A DNA stretch of 6,449 nt from Acidobacteriaceae bacterium (GCA_027364815.1 DAHXOQ010000165.1:1-6449); one strand, 5' to 3'. Counted from the first letter of the stretch, positions 1 to 6,332 are shown. Notes: generated by a model not told the origin, from the sequence alone. A program made the numbers and translations.

Positions 1-91
1 GAGTAGTTTTTGGGGTGGATTGCGCGCATAGAAGGGCTGCGCCGGCGAGCAGAAAAAAAGCAAGTGTGGGAACAAATCTGCGCAGATTCAA
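1..91 (-). CDS. N-terminus of an exported protein, cut by window edge
   Basis: Only the first 30 codons lie in the window and the family cannot be identified. The translation from the TTG at 91-89 begins LNLRRFVPTLAF (initiator read as Met) and continues to LLCAQSTPKTT. This is a textbook signal peptide: an Arg-Arg n-region, a hydrophobic core at residues 6-21, and a likely signal peptidase I cleavage after CA and before QS. The start was chosen because GAGG lies six bases upstream (minus strand, about 98-101). The frame stays open upstream and an in-frame GTG at about 139 would add 16 residues, but it has a poorer ribosome site. The gap to the preceding DUF948-like gene is 73 bp with no terminator, so co-transcription is plausible. 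An Ala-Leu-Leu-Cys stretch is a poor lipobox, so a lipoprotein is less likely. Confidence 0.6.
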   Translation of the reverse strand, partial: MNLRRFVPTLAFFLLAGAALLCAQSTPKTT

Positions 92-164
92 GAGTGACCT
101 CAGGGTTAGGGATTTCCTGATTATGTGGAAGTACTGCACGCTATCGACACTCAACAAACTGGAT

Positions 165-692
165 CTAAATGAATTGGTCCTGGTCCTTGGGAGAGTGATC
201 AGCCGGCTCTTTTTGATCATGCCCTCGCAGGACGTTTGTGATGGCCTTGAGCGCGGCCAGAATTCCACCCAGTTGCCGGGCCGGCAGACTGACTGCGTTG
301 CGCACAAATCCCGCTGTCTGATCGACGGTGTCGAGCACGCCTGTCAGCATTGAGTCGACGCGATTGATCTGATTGCGCAGACGGCCAATCATCTCCGACG
401 CAGAGTTATGCACATCAGCACTCTGGGTGCGCAGGTCTTCAGTGATGGCGACAAGATTGTTGACGCCAACTTCAATCTGCGGCGAGATGCGGTCGAGAGT
501 ATTCCGTGCGTTACGAACCAGCGGCGCAATCGGGACCAGCGTGTCACGCACATCATCGAGCGCCGTTTCAACCGCCTTGCCTGTCTTGCGCACCGCCATA
601 AAAAGCGCCAAAAGCACAAAGGACTGCAACAGAATCGCCAGTCCGGCGATACCCACAAAAACCATCAACAATGTAGTATTCAACTCGCTCAT
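165..692 (-). CDS. DUF948-like membrane-anchored coiled-coil protein
   Basis: This 175-residue protein has an N-terminal membrane segment at about residues 8-34. A long polar, mostly helical region rich in heptad-like Leu/Ile/Val follows (about 35-137). Near residues 133-156 is the pattern SLPARQLGGILAALKAI, and the tail is charged and acidic. This layout resembles the DUF948 family, seen in small bacterial envelope or stress-associated proteins of unknown biochemical role. No enzyme motif is visible. The likely topology is a short outside N-terminus, one helix in the inner membrane, and a cytoplasmic or periplasmic coiled coil. The ATG at 692 is preceded by GAGG only two bases away, an unfavourable spacing. 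Translation may therefore depend on coupling to the small ORF whose TGA overlaps this ATG. It lies downstream of the YtxH gene on the same strand, a common pairing. The family call is by recognition, not by search. Confidence 0.8.
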   Translation of the reverse strand: MSELNTTLLMVFVGIAGLAILLQSFVLLALFMAVRKTGKAVETALDDVRDTLVPIAPLVRNARNTLDRISPQIEVGVNNLVAITEDLRTQSADVHNSASEMIGRLRNQINRVDSMLTGVLDTVDQTAGFVRNAVSLPARQLGGILAALKAITNVLRGHDQKEPADHSPKDQDQFI

Positions 693-832
693 TTCCTCGT
701 CTCGTTCAAAAATTCCTGACTCAGATTGCGTTTGACCCGGCTGCGCAAGAGGGTTGCAGAACAGTTGCGCGCGACAACGGGAAGCACCATTACGCTCTCA
801 ACATAATCGCGCACAGCCTTCACATTGTCCAT
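689..832 (-). CDS. Possible 47-residue small ORF coupled to DUF948-like gene
   Basis: I do not recognise this product. Reading from the ATG at 832, the frame encodes 47 residues, beginning MDNVKAVRDYVESVMVLPVV and ending FLNETRK. It has a short hydrophobic patch near residues 14-20 and a basic C-terminal half. Its TGA (691-689) overlaps the ATG of the DUF948-like gene as ATGA, the classical arrangement for translational coupling. The frame also stays open for about 20 codons upstream of the ATG, back to a TGA. Codons use G/C in many third positions. Against it, there is no clear Shine-Dalgarno sequence before the ATG or the adjacent TTG, and the family is unknown. It fills most of the 207-bp gap after the YtxH gene. 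It may be real, a leader peptide, or chance. Confidence 0.33.
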   Translation of the reverse strand: MDNVKAVRDYVESVMVLPVVARNCSATLLRSRVKRNLSQEFLNETRK

Positions 833-899
833 CAAAGAAATGAAAATGCCGACCCAGGAGTAATTGCATCTTACACCCGGGCCGGCTTTTCAAACCGAA

Positions 900-1277
900 T
901 CAGCCGTCGTTGCGAGTTCCATCATTGCGTGTTGAAGAGTAGTAAGCTTCGCGGCCGGCGTCGACTGCGGCGCCAACGCGCGTTGCCTTTTCGCTGACAT
1001 AATCCTTGCCACGATCGAGGAGGTCGCCCCACTGGTCACGGCCTTTTTCGTAGAGTTCAGCGGCCTGTGCCTTGCTGCGCTCGACGACTGAGCCAACCTG
1101 CTCGGCTGCCACGCGCGCTTTTTCGCGCAGGTACTCGCTGCCTTCACGAGCGCCGGTGATTAAATCTTCGCGGGTTTCGCGCCCGCTCTTTGGAGCAAAA
1201 AGGATGCCAACCAATGCACCGAGTCCCACTCCAGCGACAAACCAGCCCAATGTTGAATAATTTCTATCTTCTGCCAT
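900..1277 (-). CDS. YtxH domain-containing protein
   Basis: This is a 125-residue small membrane protein of the YtxH family. A glycine-patterned transmembrane helix lies at residues 10-29 (LGWFVAGVGLGALVGILFAP). The family hallmark FAPKSGRETRE follows directly, then a long amphipathic, Ala/Glu/Arg-rich helix to about residue 113. YtxH proteins are linked to general stress responses in several bacteria, but their molecular role is unknown. The C-terminus is a tandem pentapeptide, TRNDG twice. The ATG at 1277 is chosen because AAGGAG (1285-1290) sits seven bases upstream and the hallmark domain starts right after it. The open frame continues upstream to 1445, but that extension would run through the promoter and into the receptor terminator. 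It is the first gene of the leftward group that continues with the small ORF and the DUF948-like gene. Confidence 0.88.
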   Translation of the reverse strand: MAEDRNYSTLGWFVAGVGLGALVGILFAPKSGRETREDLITGAREGSEYLREKARVAAEQVGSVVERSKAQAAELYEKGRDQWGDLLDRGKDYVSEKATRVGAAVDAGREAYYSSTRNDGTRNDG

Positions 1278-1300
1278 GGTATTTCTCCTTCTCAGGCAAT

Positions 1301-1317
1301 TAGACTGCCCGAGTCTA
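1301..1317. repeat. 6-bp inverted repeat over YtxH promoter -10 region
   Basis: TAGACT and AGTCTA flank a five-base spacer (gcccg) with perfectly complementary arms. The right arm coincides with the predicted -10 hexamer of the YtxH gene promoter, and the left arm covers the expected transcription start. It could be an operator for a small dimeric repressor or a 5'-end hairpin in the transcript. A six-base palindrome can also arise by chance. Confidence 0.35.
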
Positions 1318-1340
1318 CCAAAAGTCTCAACCGCTGTGAA
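1312..1340 (-). promoter_or_regulatory. Sigma70-type promoter of the YtxH gene
   Basis: On the minus strand, TTCACA (1340-1335; five of six matches to TTGACA) is followed after exactly 17 bases by TAGACT (1317-1312; four of six matches to TATAAT). Transcription would start near 1305. This leaves a short leader of about 28 bases that contains the AAGGAG ribosome site at 1285-1290. The position, just past the receptor terminator and before the YtxH start, supports a dedicated promoter. Confidence 0.5.
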
Positions 1341-1443
1341 AAACTGATATGCGGGATGGGAAGTACCCTTTCCCCCGCGTTTCGAACTGCAATAATCGTA
1401 CTCCAATTCCAAGAATACGGTGGCGTAAAACTTAGTACTGTGC

Positions 1444-1487
1444 AAAAAAGCACGGCGCGAATCCGTTGAGGATTTGCGCCGCGCTTT
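1444..1487 (-). terminator. Intrinsic terminator of the TonB-dependent receptor gene
   Basis: Two 18-base arms (1470-1487 and 1447-1464) flank a five-base loop at 1465-1469. They pair fully except for one A/C mismatch and one G-T wobble, and the stem is GC-rich. On the minus strand the stem runs into six consecutive T at 1449-1444. It begins 24 bases after the receptor stop codon (1514-1512). In the other direction the tail is only TTTATT, so it acts mainly leftward. It separates the receptor transcript from the YtxH group. Confidence 0.9.
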
Positions 1488-1511
1488 ATTCGAGTTAGCA
1501 GCCTGCTCCGT

Positions 1512-4500
1512 TTAGAACTCCAAACGAACTGAGACCTGGCCGGTGCGAGCGCCGCCAAAATCTGAACCGATGGAATTCTGGACAATGCCATAGCTCCCCG
1601 AGCTCAGATCCATCATCGGATCGCCGAGGTTGGTGTGGTTGAGAATGTTGGTGAAGGTTCCCTCAGCCTTGAGCCTGAAGCCTGCGGGCAGAGTGAAACT
1701 CTTGCTCAAGCCGGTGGAGAGGTTGAGCAATCCGGGACCTGGAACCGAACCTACCTGGGCATTTCCGAAGCGTCCGATTGGGTTGGCATATGGATTTCCT
1801 GCCTGTCCATCACCCGTGGTGCAAGCAGTACCCACCTGCCAGGTGGAGTTGCCGGGGCAGCCGAATGCCAGCTTGTTGACCCAGTTCAAGCGGCCCTGCC
1901 CGCTGAGCGGCTTGAGGCTCTGACCTGAGACGACGTCGGCGTGCTGATTGCGGTGACCGAGATCAAAGCCGGCTGCGGCGCCATTGAGACCCGAACCCGT
2001 GCCCGAGGGGTCGCCCTGACCATTCGGGAAGTAAGGCGTTTCAAAGGGACCGGTCTGCAAGGTGAGGATGTTCGAGAGACGCCATCCTCCTACGATCAGG
2101 TCAGCTGCGCGGTTCATGCTGCCGCCAAACTGCTTACCGCGACCAAAGGGCAGGTCGTAGAGCATGGTAGTGTTCCAGCGCAGTTTGCGGGTTCCATAAA
2201 CGTTGCCGTAGTCAGCATGACGATTGAGGATTGAGGTGGCACGCGCGCCACCACCTTCACCAGCAAATCCCGTACCTGAGGGACCAGCGTTGTCAGACAA
2301 TGCCTTGGCCCAGGTAAAGGTGGAGTTGTACTCAAGGCCATGCTGCAAACGATGGTTTGTGGAAACCTGGAGTGAGTTGTAAGTGGATTTTGCACCTGTT
2401 GCACGGGTATTGATACGCCCCCAGTTCGGAAACAAGCGGCTGGTAATGGGCGCGTTATAGGCAGAGACAGTCGACGAGTAAGGCAACGTGTTTTCATCCG
2501 GCGCCCAAACCAGGTCATTCGTTACAGAGCCGATGTAGCTTAGACGGAAGGCATAACCATGACCCAGATCATGCTCAGTGCTCAAGGTCCACTGCGTGGT
2601 GTAAGGATCCTTCCAGTTGGTGCTGTTCGCCGTTCCGAAGTAATCCGTGCCGTAGCATGTGGTGCAACCGGTTGAACCGGACCCGGCGTAGATATTCGGC
2701 CACTGGTAGCCGATGACTGAAGGCGTGCTGCTCGTCGCGGGTGTGTAGTTGTTGGTGAATTGCTGAGTGTAAGCCTGCACCGTACCGGTGAGCGAATAGA
2801 AGCTGGAGCCGAGCATGTTGATGTTGTAAATACCGGCGCCGCCGCGTAGTACCCACGTGTCACTGTTTGTTGGGCGGAAGGCAAAACCAAAGCGCGGCAT
2901 AAAGCGCAGATGAGGATACTTCTTCAATCCAGCCGGATAACCAGCTGCGCTGTTGCCCGTCACCGGCATGCAAGCCGCACCGTTGATGATTGCGTTGTTG
3001 GTGTTGGTGACACCATCCGGATCACAGGCATTGGCCGAGGCGAGAAAGCCCTGGGCCAGCAGAGACTGTTTTCCCGAGGGATAGATTACGCGACCAGAAC
3101 CGGCAACGCTCGGATCAAAGTTTCCGATGTCGCCGTACTTGTCGTAATAGCCGGGGTGCAGTTCGTAACGGATGCCGTAGGTCAGGGTCAAGCGCGGCGT
3201 TACGTGCCACTCATCCTGTCCGAAGACGTGATAGTGCTGCGAGATGCCGTTGTTATCCTGCTTCACAACGTCATAGAAGGTCTGGTTTGGAAGACCGAGC
3301 AGGAAGTCAGCAAAATCAACGCCAGAGAAGAGACCGTTGCTGTTGCTGTTGTTGAACTGGTAGGTGCCGTAGTTGTCGCTGCCGTTGAAGCCGAGCGGCG
3401 TAATAGCCTGAAGCGTCTGGACATTGCCGCCGAACTTGAAGGTATGACGTCCCTTGATCCAGGTCAGCACGTCCGAGTAATCGTAAGTTTTGGACTTGGT
3501 GGTGCTGGTCAAGCGATCCGCAGTCAGACTCTGGATATGCCCGAAATCCATCTCAGGAATTCCGTTGTAGAAGAGGTTCTGCAAACCGACCCATCCCTGT
3601 TGATTTGTCCACGCATTGCCGTTGAAGCTGTTCGAGCTGCCTGTTGTGTACAGAGTGAAACCAAAACCGGCTTCATTGACCAGTGACGGTGTAATCGTCC
3701 AGTTCACGTCTACCTTGGCAAGATTAGTGTTGGAAAGATTCAGGGAAGAGGGAACGTTCAATTGCTGCGCGCTGATGGTTGGGAAGCTCTTGTATCCATA
3801 CTTACCCCAGATCAGGAATTTATTATTGGAGCCCATGTACTGATCCGCGCGCACATCGAACTGATTCGAGTGACCGCTGGCGTCGACATTTTGCTGCCAG
3901 TTCGCTTGTCCGTTGTCCGTGTACGCGGTGGGGTCACCGATATTCGGATCCGGATAGAACTGCTTCAGCGTGTTCAGAGCAATCTGGCTGATGGATGCAG
4001 TAGGAATTGTGGTTCCATAGCTGGTGTTGTAAACAAATGGGTCGTTCAAAGAGATGCCGGTGCCCTCGCTGGTCAGATACTTGGAGAAGTCGCCGGCCTT
4101 CATCAGCGTACTGGGCACAACTTCATTGAGTGTCTGCTGCGCGGGATGACGCCAGCCTTCGTAATCACCATAGAAGAAGGTTCTGTCGTGTCCGTTGTAA
4201 AGATGCGGAATCACGACCGGGCCGCCGAGGCTGCCGCCAAATGTTGAGCCGTGAACGTTTGGTTTGGTCATCGTCGTCGGGTAGGTGTATGCAATGGCAT
4301 CCCATGCCGAGCTCTGGTAATACCAGAAGCCTGAACCATGAAGATTGTTGGTGCCGCCCTTGGTGGTTACGGCAATCTGTGCCGGATCGCTGAACTCAGC
4401 GCCGGCCAAAACACCGTCTGCGCGAATTTCTGCAATCGATTCGCTCGAGGGAAACGAATCACTCAGGAAGTTGCCGCCTGTTGCGCTCTTCACCGTAATA

Positions 4501-5114
4501 CCGTCAACTGCGACTTCAACCTGGTAAGGCAATGCGCCTTGCAGTGAGATACCCGAGCTGTCACCCTGAACGCCGGGAAGCGCGGTGAAGATACCCGCCG
4601 GAGAAGTGCCGCTGAAACTGGCGCGCGAGTTGGTGGGAAGATTGGTTGCATCATCAGAGTTGAAGGTGCCGCTGATGGTCGGCGAGTCCGTCTCGATGGT
4701 TCCGGCAGAATCGCCTGAGACTTTGACTTCCGTTTGCACTGCGCCGACGCCGAGCTTTGCATCCAGACGAAGTTCCTGACGCACAACCAGCTTCACGCTT
4801 GTGACCTCGAAGTTGCCGAATCCGGGAGCTGTCACAGCCAGGCTGTAGTTGCCTGCCACCAGATCTTCAAAGCGGTATTCACCAACACCGCTCGATTTGA
4901 TGGAACGAACCGTGCCTGCGTCGAGGTTGGTCAATGTAACTTCAGCACCGGGCACAACCGCGCCCTTTGTGTCTTTGACTGTACCTTGAATGCTGCCTTG
5001 AATCGACTGCGCGTTGATGCGCCCCATCGTAAGCGCCAGCACAAGAAACAATCCCAGTACTGTCATGGCAAGCCGAAATGGCTTGAAGGCAGCGTTGGCA
5101 TTAGTATGCGTCAT
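1512..5114 (-). CDS. Oar-like TonB-dependent receptor with carboxypeptidase-regulatory domain
   Basis: A 1200-residue outer-membrane transporter or surface receptor of the Oar-like type abundant in Acidobacteriota. The substrate cannot be inferred. A signal peptide spans residues 1-35 (Lys11/Arg14, hydrophobic 15-31, cleavage after INA). A carboxypeptidase-regulatory-like beta-sandwich spans about 41-124 (GTVKDTKGAVVPGAEVTLTN, then GEYRFEDLVAGNYSLAVTAPGF). A plug-like region spans about 126-252, ending in TTKGGTNNLHGSG (250-262). The beta barrel follows, with family landmarks HGSTFGGSLGGP (288-299) and DRTFFYGDYEG (310-320). The chain ends VRLEF, the C-terminal aromatic recognised by the BAM machinery. 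Six cysteines form three close pairs: 697/715, 817/820 and 1086/1098. The ATG at 5114 is favoured because AGGAG sits seven bases upstream and the signal peptide follows at once. The frame opens 40 codons further up, but that stretch (to 5234) has no export-like character. A strong terminator follows. I saw no clear TonB box. Confidence 0.93.
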   Translation of the reverse strand: MTHTNANAAFKPFRLAMTVLGLFLVLALTMGRINAQSIQGSIQGTVKDTKGAVVPGAEVTLTNLDAGTVRSIKSSGVGEYRFEDLVAGNYSLAVTAPGFGNFEVTSVKLVVRQELRLDAKLGVGAVQTEVKVSGDSAGTIETDSPTISGTFNSDDATNLPTNSRASFSGTSPAGIFTALPGVQGDSSGISLQGALPYQVEVAVDGITVKSATGGNFLSDSFPSSESIAEIRADGVLAGAEFSDPAQIAVTTKGGTNNLHGSGFWYYQSSAWDAIAYTYPTTMTKPNVHGSTFGGSLGGPVVIPHLYNGHDRTFFYGDYEGWRHPAQQTLNEVVPSTLMKAGDFSKYLTSEGTGISLNDPFVYNTSYGTTIPTASISQIALNTLKQFYPDPNIGDPTAYTDNGQANWQQNVDASGHSNQFDVRADQYMGSNNKFLIWGKYGYKSFPTISAQQLNVPSSLNLSNTNLAKVDVNWTITPSLVNEAGFGFTLYTTGSSNSFNGNAWTNQQGWVGLQNLFYNGIPEMDFGHIQSLTADRLTSTTKSKTYDYSDVLTWIKGRHTFKFGGNVQTLQAITPLGFNGSDNYGTYQFNNSNSNGLFSGVDFADFLLGLPNQTFYDVVKQDNNGISQHYHVFGQDEWHVTPRLTLTYGIRYELHPGYYDKYGDIGNFDPSVAGSGRVIYPSGKQSLLAQGFLASANACDPDGVTNTNNAIINGAACMPVTGNSAAGYPAGLKKYPHLRFMPRFGFAFRPTNSDTWVLRGGAGIYNINMLGSSFYSLTGTVQAYTQQFTNNYTPATSSTPSVIGYQWPNIYAGSGSTGCTTCYGTDYFGTANSTNWKDPYTTQWTLSTEHDLGHGYAFRLSYIGSVTNDLVWAPDENTLPYSSTVSAYNAPITSRLFPNWGRINTRATGAKSTYNSLQVSTNHRLQHGLEYNSTFTWAKALSDNAGPSGTGFAGEGGGARATSILNRHADYGNVYGTRKLRWNTTMLYDLPFGRGKQFGGSMNRAADLIVGGWRLSNILTLQTGPFETPYFPNGQGDPSGTGSGLNGAAAGFDLGHRNQHADVVSGQSLKPLSGQGRLNWVNKLAFGCPGNSTWQVGTACTTGDGQAGNPYANPIGRFGNAQVGSVPGPGLLNLSTGLSKSFTLPAGFRLKAEGTFTNILNHTNLGDPMMDLSSGSYGIVQNSIGSDFGGARTGQVSVRLEF

Positions 5115-5121
5115 GCATAAT

Positions 5122-5126
5122 CTCCT
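5122..5126 (-). promoter_or_regulatory. Ribosome binding site deciding the receptor start
   Basis: On the minus strand AGGAG lies seven bases before the ATG at 5114, optimal spacing. It selects this start over three in-frame ATG codons further upstream (including those at 5234 and 5195), none of which would place a signal peptide at the N-terminus. Confidence 0.8.
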
Positions 5127-5313
5127 GAAAAATGAATTTGGTGAATCTTGGAATGATAAGAAGACGTAAGCTAAGCGCATTGACAGGCACTCCATCGCAG
5201 AAGAGCCTACGAAGCAAATGTCTGATTGATGCACTTTGTACTTTTCTTCCAGCAGGTCTCTGAAAACTTCAATGCGAAGAGATCACGACCTAGTCGAAAG
5301 CTAAGGGGTGGGG

Positions 5314-5342
5314 CTTAGATAGTGATTAAAATCTGTTTACAA
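5314..5342 (-). promoter_or_regulatory. Candidate promoter of the receptor gene
   Basis: On the minus strand TTGTAA (5342-5337; four of six matches) and TCTAAG (5319-5314; four of six) are separated by 17 bases within the AT-rich part of the gap. Transcription would start near 5307. The inverted repeat CTAAG-N8-CTTAG (5301-5318) overlaps the -10 element and predicted start, so it could act as an operator. The match is moderate and other AT-rich choices exist nearby. Confidence 0.3.
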
Positions 5343-5425
5343 TTGATCTCTTTAACAAACTATTCATCGTGCACGCCGAATTTTATTTACATGGTTTTCA
5401 TATTGATGATTTCCGGATATTGCAT

Positions 5426-6178
5426 TCAGCTACCGCCGAGCGCGGGTAGACGGTCAGAGAGGCCAAAGATAAAGATCACTCCGACAATGAAGCTGTAGGC
5501 CGCGCCTGACCATGCAATCACTTTGTAGAGGCGGGGCCTGTGTCCACTGGCGCCGAAGGCTCCGCCGAGCGAGGCCGTCATGAGCGTGTTCATCAGAATT
5601 AAACCAATAGCAAAAGCGCCGAGGCCCATCATGCCGCGCGAGGTCCCGCCGAGATTCGCTGTGAGCAAAAAAAGCGCGAGTTGGCTTGGCGTCTCTGCGC
5701 CGATACCATGCAAAACGCCGATGACAAAAACCGATTTACCGGAGTAATTCCATTTGAAGTGCGCGGGTTCTTCTAACTCAGGAACAAAAAACCGCCTGAT
5801 CCACCAGGCAAACCAGAGCGCGCCATTGACTGCGGCGGCAAGACGGCTCTCAACGTGGACGTGGGTGTGCGGGCGTTTGCGAAGAAGTCCGGCGACAACG
5901 CCGACTCCGAGCAGAATCAGCGTGAGGCCGATGAGCCTCGCGGTCCAGTGATCGAGCCTCTCCGGCAATCCAATGTGCAACCCCAGCACCATGACCCCGA
6001 GCGCGACCACAGTAAACGCATGTCCCAGAGCGTAAGTGACGCCGAGCCTCATGCCACTCTTCCACGAGCGTTGTACCGCAGTAATGTCAGTAATTGCAGC
6101 CAGATGGTCGTAGTCGAAGCCGTGGCGCAAGCCGAGCAGAAGACAGGCGATGATGGCCGCAATCAGTTTGGTATCCAT
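5426..6178 (-). CDS. NiCoT-family nickel/cobalt permease
   Basis: A 250-residue inner-membrane protein with about six to eight hydrophobic segments that imports Ni2+ (or Co2+). The NiCoT signature HX4DH is present at residues 19-25 (RHGFDYDHLAAITD), inside the first helices where the family has its metal-selectivity site. LGHAFTVV (52-58) matches the LGHSTVV region. GVLHGIGAETPSQ (154-166) matches the later conserved His/Gly/Glu-Thr loop. A His-rich cytoplasmic loop (HTHVH, 104-108) could collect metal. The start at 6178 is preferred because GGAAAAGG lies just upstream. The open frame reaches a TTG at 6235 but has no ribosome site there, and the extra 19 residues are not hydrophobic. The gene is divergent from hypC, which points to nickel supply for [NiFe] hydrogenase. 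HupE/UreJ proteins are an alternative but lack this HX4DH context. Confidence 0.87.
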   Translation of the reverse strand: MDTKLIAAIIACLLLGLRHGFDYDHLAAITDITAVQRSWKSGMRLGVTYALGHAFTVVALGVMVLGLHIGLPERLDHWTARLIGLTLILLGVGVVAGLLRKRPHTHVHVESRLAAAVNGALWFAWWIRRFFVPELEEPAHFKWNYSGKSVFVIGVLHGIGAETPSQLALFLLTANLGGTSRGMMGLGAFAIGLILMNTLMTASLGGAFGASGHRPRLYKVIAWSGAAYSFIVGVIFIFGLSDRLPALGGS

Positions 6179-6198
6179 ACCTTTTCCAAATTCGTATG
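6176..6198. repeat. Inverted repeat CATAC-N13-GTATG at permease start
   Basis: CATAC (6176-6180) and GTATG (6194-6198) are perfect inverted 5-bp arms with 13 bases between them. They overlap the permease start codon and its ribosome site. A dimeric regulator bound here, or a hairpin in the mRNA, could control nickel-permease expression. The arm order is opposite to the E. coli NikR operator, and the arms are short, so chance is a real alternative. Confidence 0.25.
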
Positions 6199-6210
6199 TC
6201 GAGGAATACA

Positions 6211-6240
6211 ATCCTATTCCAGCAGGGATGCTCAAGACAA
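6211..6240 (-). promoter_or_regulatory. Weak candidate promoter of the nickel permease gene
   Basis: On the minus strand TTGTCT (6240-6235) and TAGGAT (6216-6211) are separated by 18 bases, each with about four of six consensus matches. Transcription would start near 6204, 26 bases before the ATG. The CRP/FNR-like site would then be centred about 92 bases upstream. This is the best pair I see, but it is not strong. Confidence 0.25.
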
Positions 6241-6288
6241 ACAGCGCTTTTTCACTTTAAAGAGTGCAGAAGGATGGTCCGCATAGAG

Positions 6289-6304
6289 CGTGACTGGCGT
6301 CACA
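6289..6304. promoter_or_regulatory. CRP/FNR-family operator between permease and hypC
   Basis: The core reads GTGAC-TGGC-GTCAC (6290-6303), a perfect palindrome with 5-bp arms. With flanks it matches the CRP consensus TGTGA-N6-TCACA at nine of ten positions; only the first base is C instead of T. It lies between two divergent genes tied to nickel and [NiFe]-hydrogenase maturation. Its centre (6296.5) is 41.5 bases before 6338, a reasonable transcription start for the hypC promoter candidate. That is the usual position of a class II activator site. Which CRP/FNR family member binds it cannot be told from the sequence. Confidence 0.55.
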
Positions 6305-6332
6305 TTGCGTTGTCTTTCGGAACTCCTACACT
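6305..6332 (+). promoter_or_regulatory. Candidate activator-dependent promoter of hypC
   Basis: TTGCGT (6305-6310; three of six matches) and TACACT (6327-6332; four of six) are 16 bases apart, giving a start near 6338. A weak -35 element directly abutting the CRP/FNR-like palindrome is what an activator-dependent class II promoter looks like. The transcript leader (about 6338-6393) is strongly pyrimidine-rich until the ribosome site. Confidence 0.35.

Larger units (their letters stand above)
5115..5425. other. 311-bp intergenic region upstream of the receptor gene
   Basis: No gene is supported here. The right half (about 5320-5410) is AT-rich and contains the best promoter candidate for the receptor. 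The left half would be an untranslated leader of about 190 bases. It holds the 8-base direct repeat AAGCTAAG (5168-5175 and 5298-5305), an inverted repeat CTAAG-N8-CTTAG (5301-5318), and CGAC-N3-GTCG (5286-5296). No T-tailed hairpin follows the permease stop codon at 5426, so read-through from the permease into the receptor cannot be excluded. I found no recognisable riboswitch fold by eye. Confidence 0.6.

Noticed and set aside
791..862. 23-codon minus-strand frame starting MQLLLGRHFHFF in the YtxH-DUF948 gap
   Set aside because: It is very short, lacks a ribosome site, and ends out of frame well before the DUF948-like start. The overlapping 47-codon frame with the ATGA overlap is the better candidate.
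1278..1445. 56-codon N-terminal extension of the YtxH protein
   Set aside because: It would overlap the promoter and the receptor terminator. The ATG at 1277 has a good AAGGAG site and leads straight into the YtxH helix.
3340..3362. Trinucleotide-like GTT/GCT repeat
   Set aside because: It simply encodes an Asn/Ser run in a receptor loop. It is too short and imperfect to be a functional DNA repeat.
2910..3686. Plus-strand open frame of 258 codons inside the receptor gene
   Set aside because: It lies wholly antisense to the receptor. Its product is a low-complexity Val/Ala/Arg-rich string without domains, it has no ribosome site, and the opposite strand has a complete, well-formed protein.
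3762..4247. Plus-strand open frame of 161 codons inside the receptor gene
   Set aside because: Antisense shadow of the receptor coding sequence, with no recognisable motif or start signal.
5115..5234. 40-codon N-terminal extension of the receptor
   Set aside because: The extension lacks export features and a ribosome site. The ATG at 5114 has AGGAG at ideal spacing and an immediate signal peptide.
6171..6198. Classical NikR operator at the permease
   Set aside because: The half-sites are in the reverse order (CATAC then GTATG) with a 13-base spacer, not GTATGA-N16-TCATAC. It is kept only as an unassigned inverted repeat.
6179..6235. TTG start at 6235 for the nickel permease
   Set aside because: No ribosome site lies before it. 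The added residues are not part of the family pattern, and the ATG at 6178 has a purine-rich GGAAAAGG just upstream.
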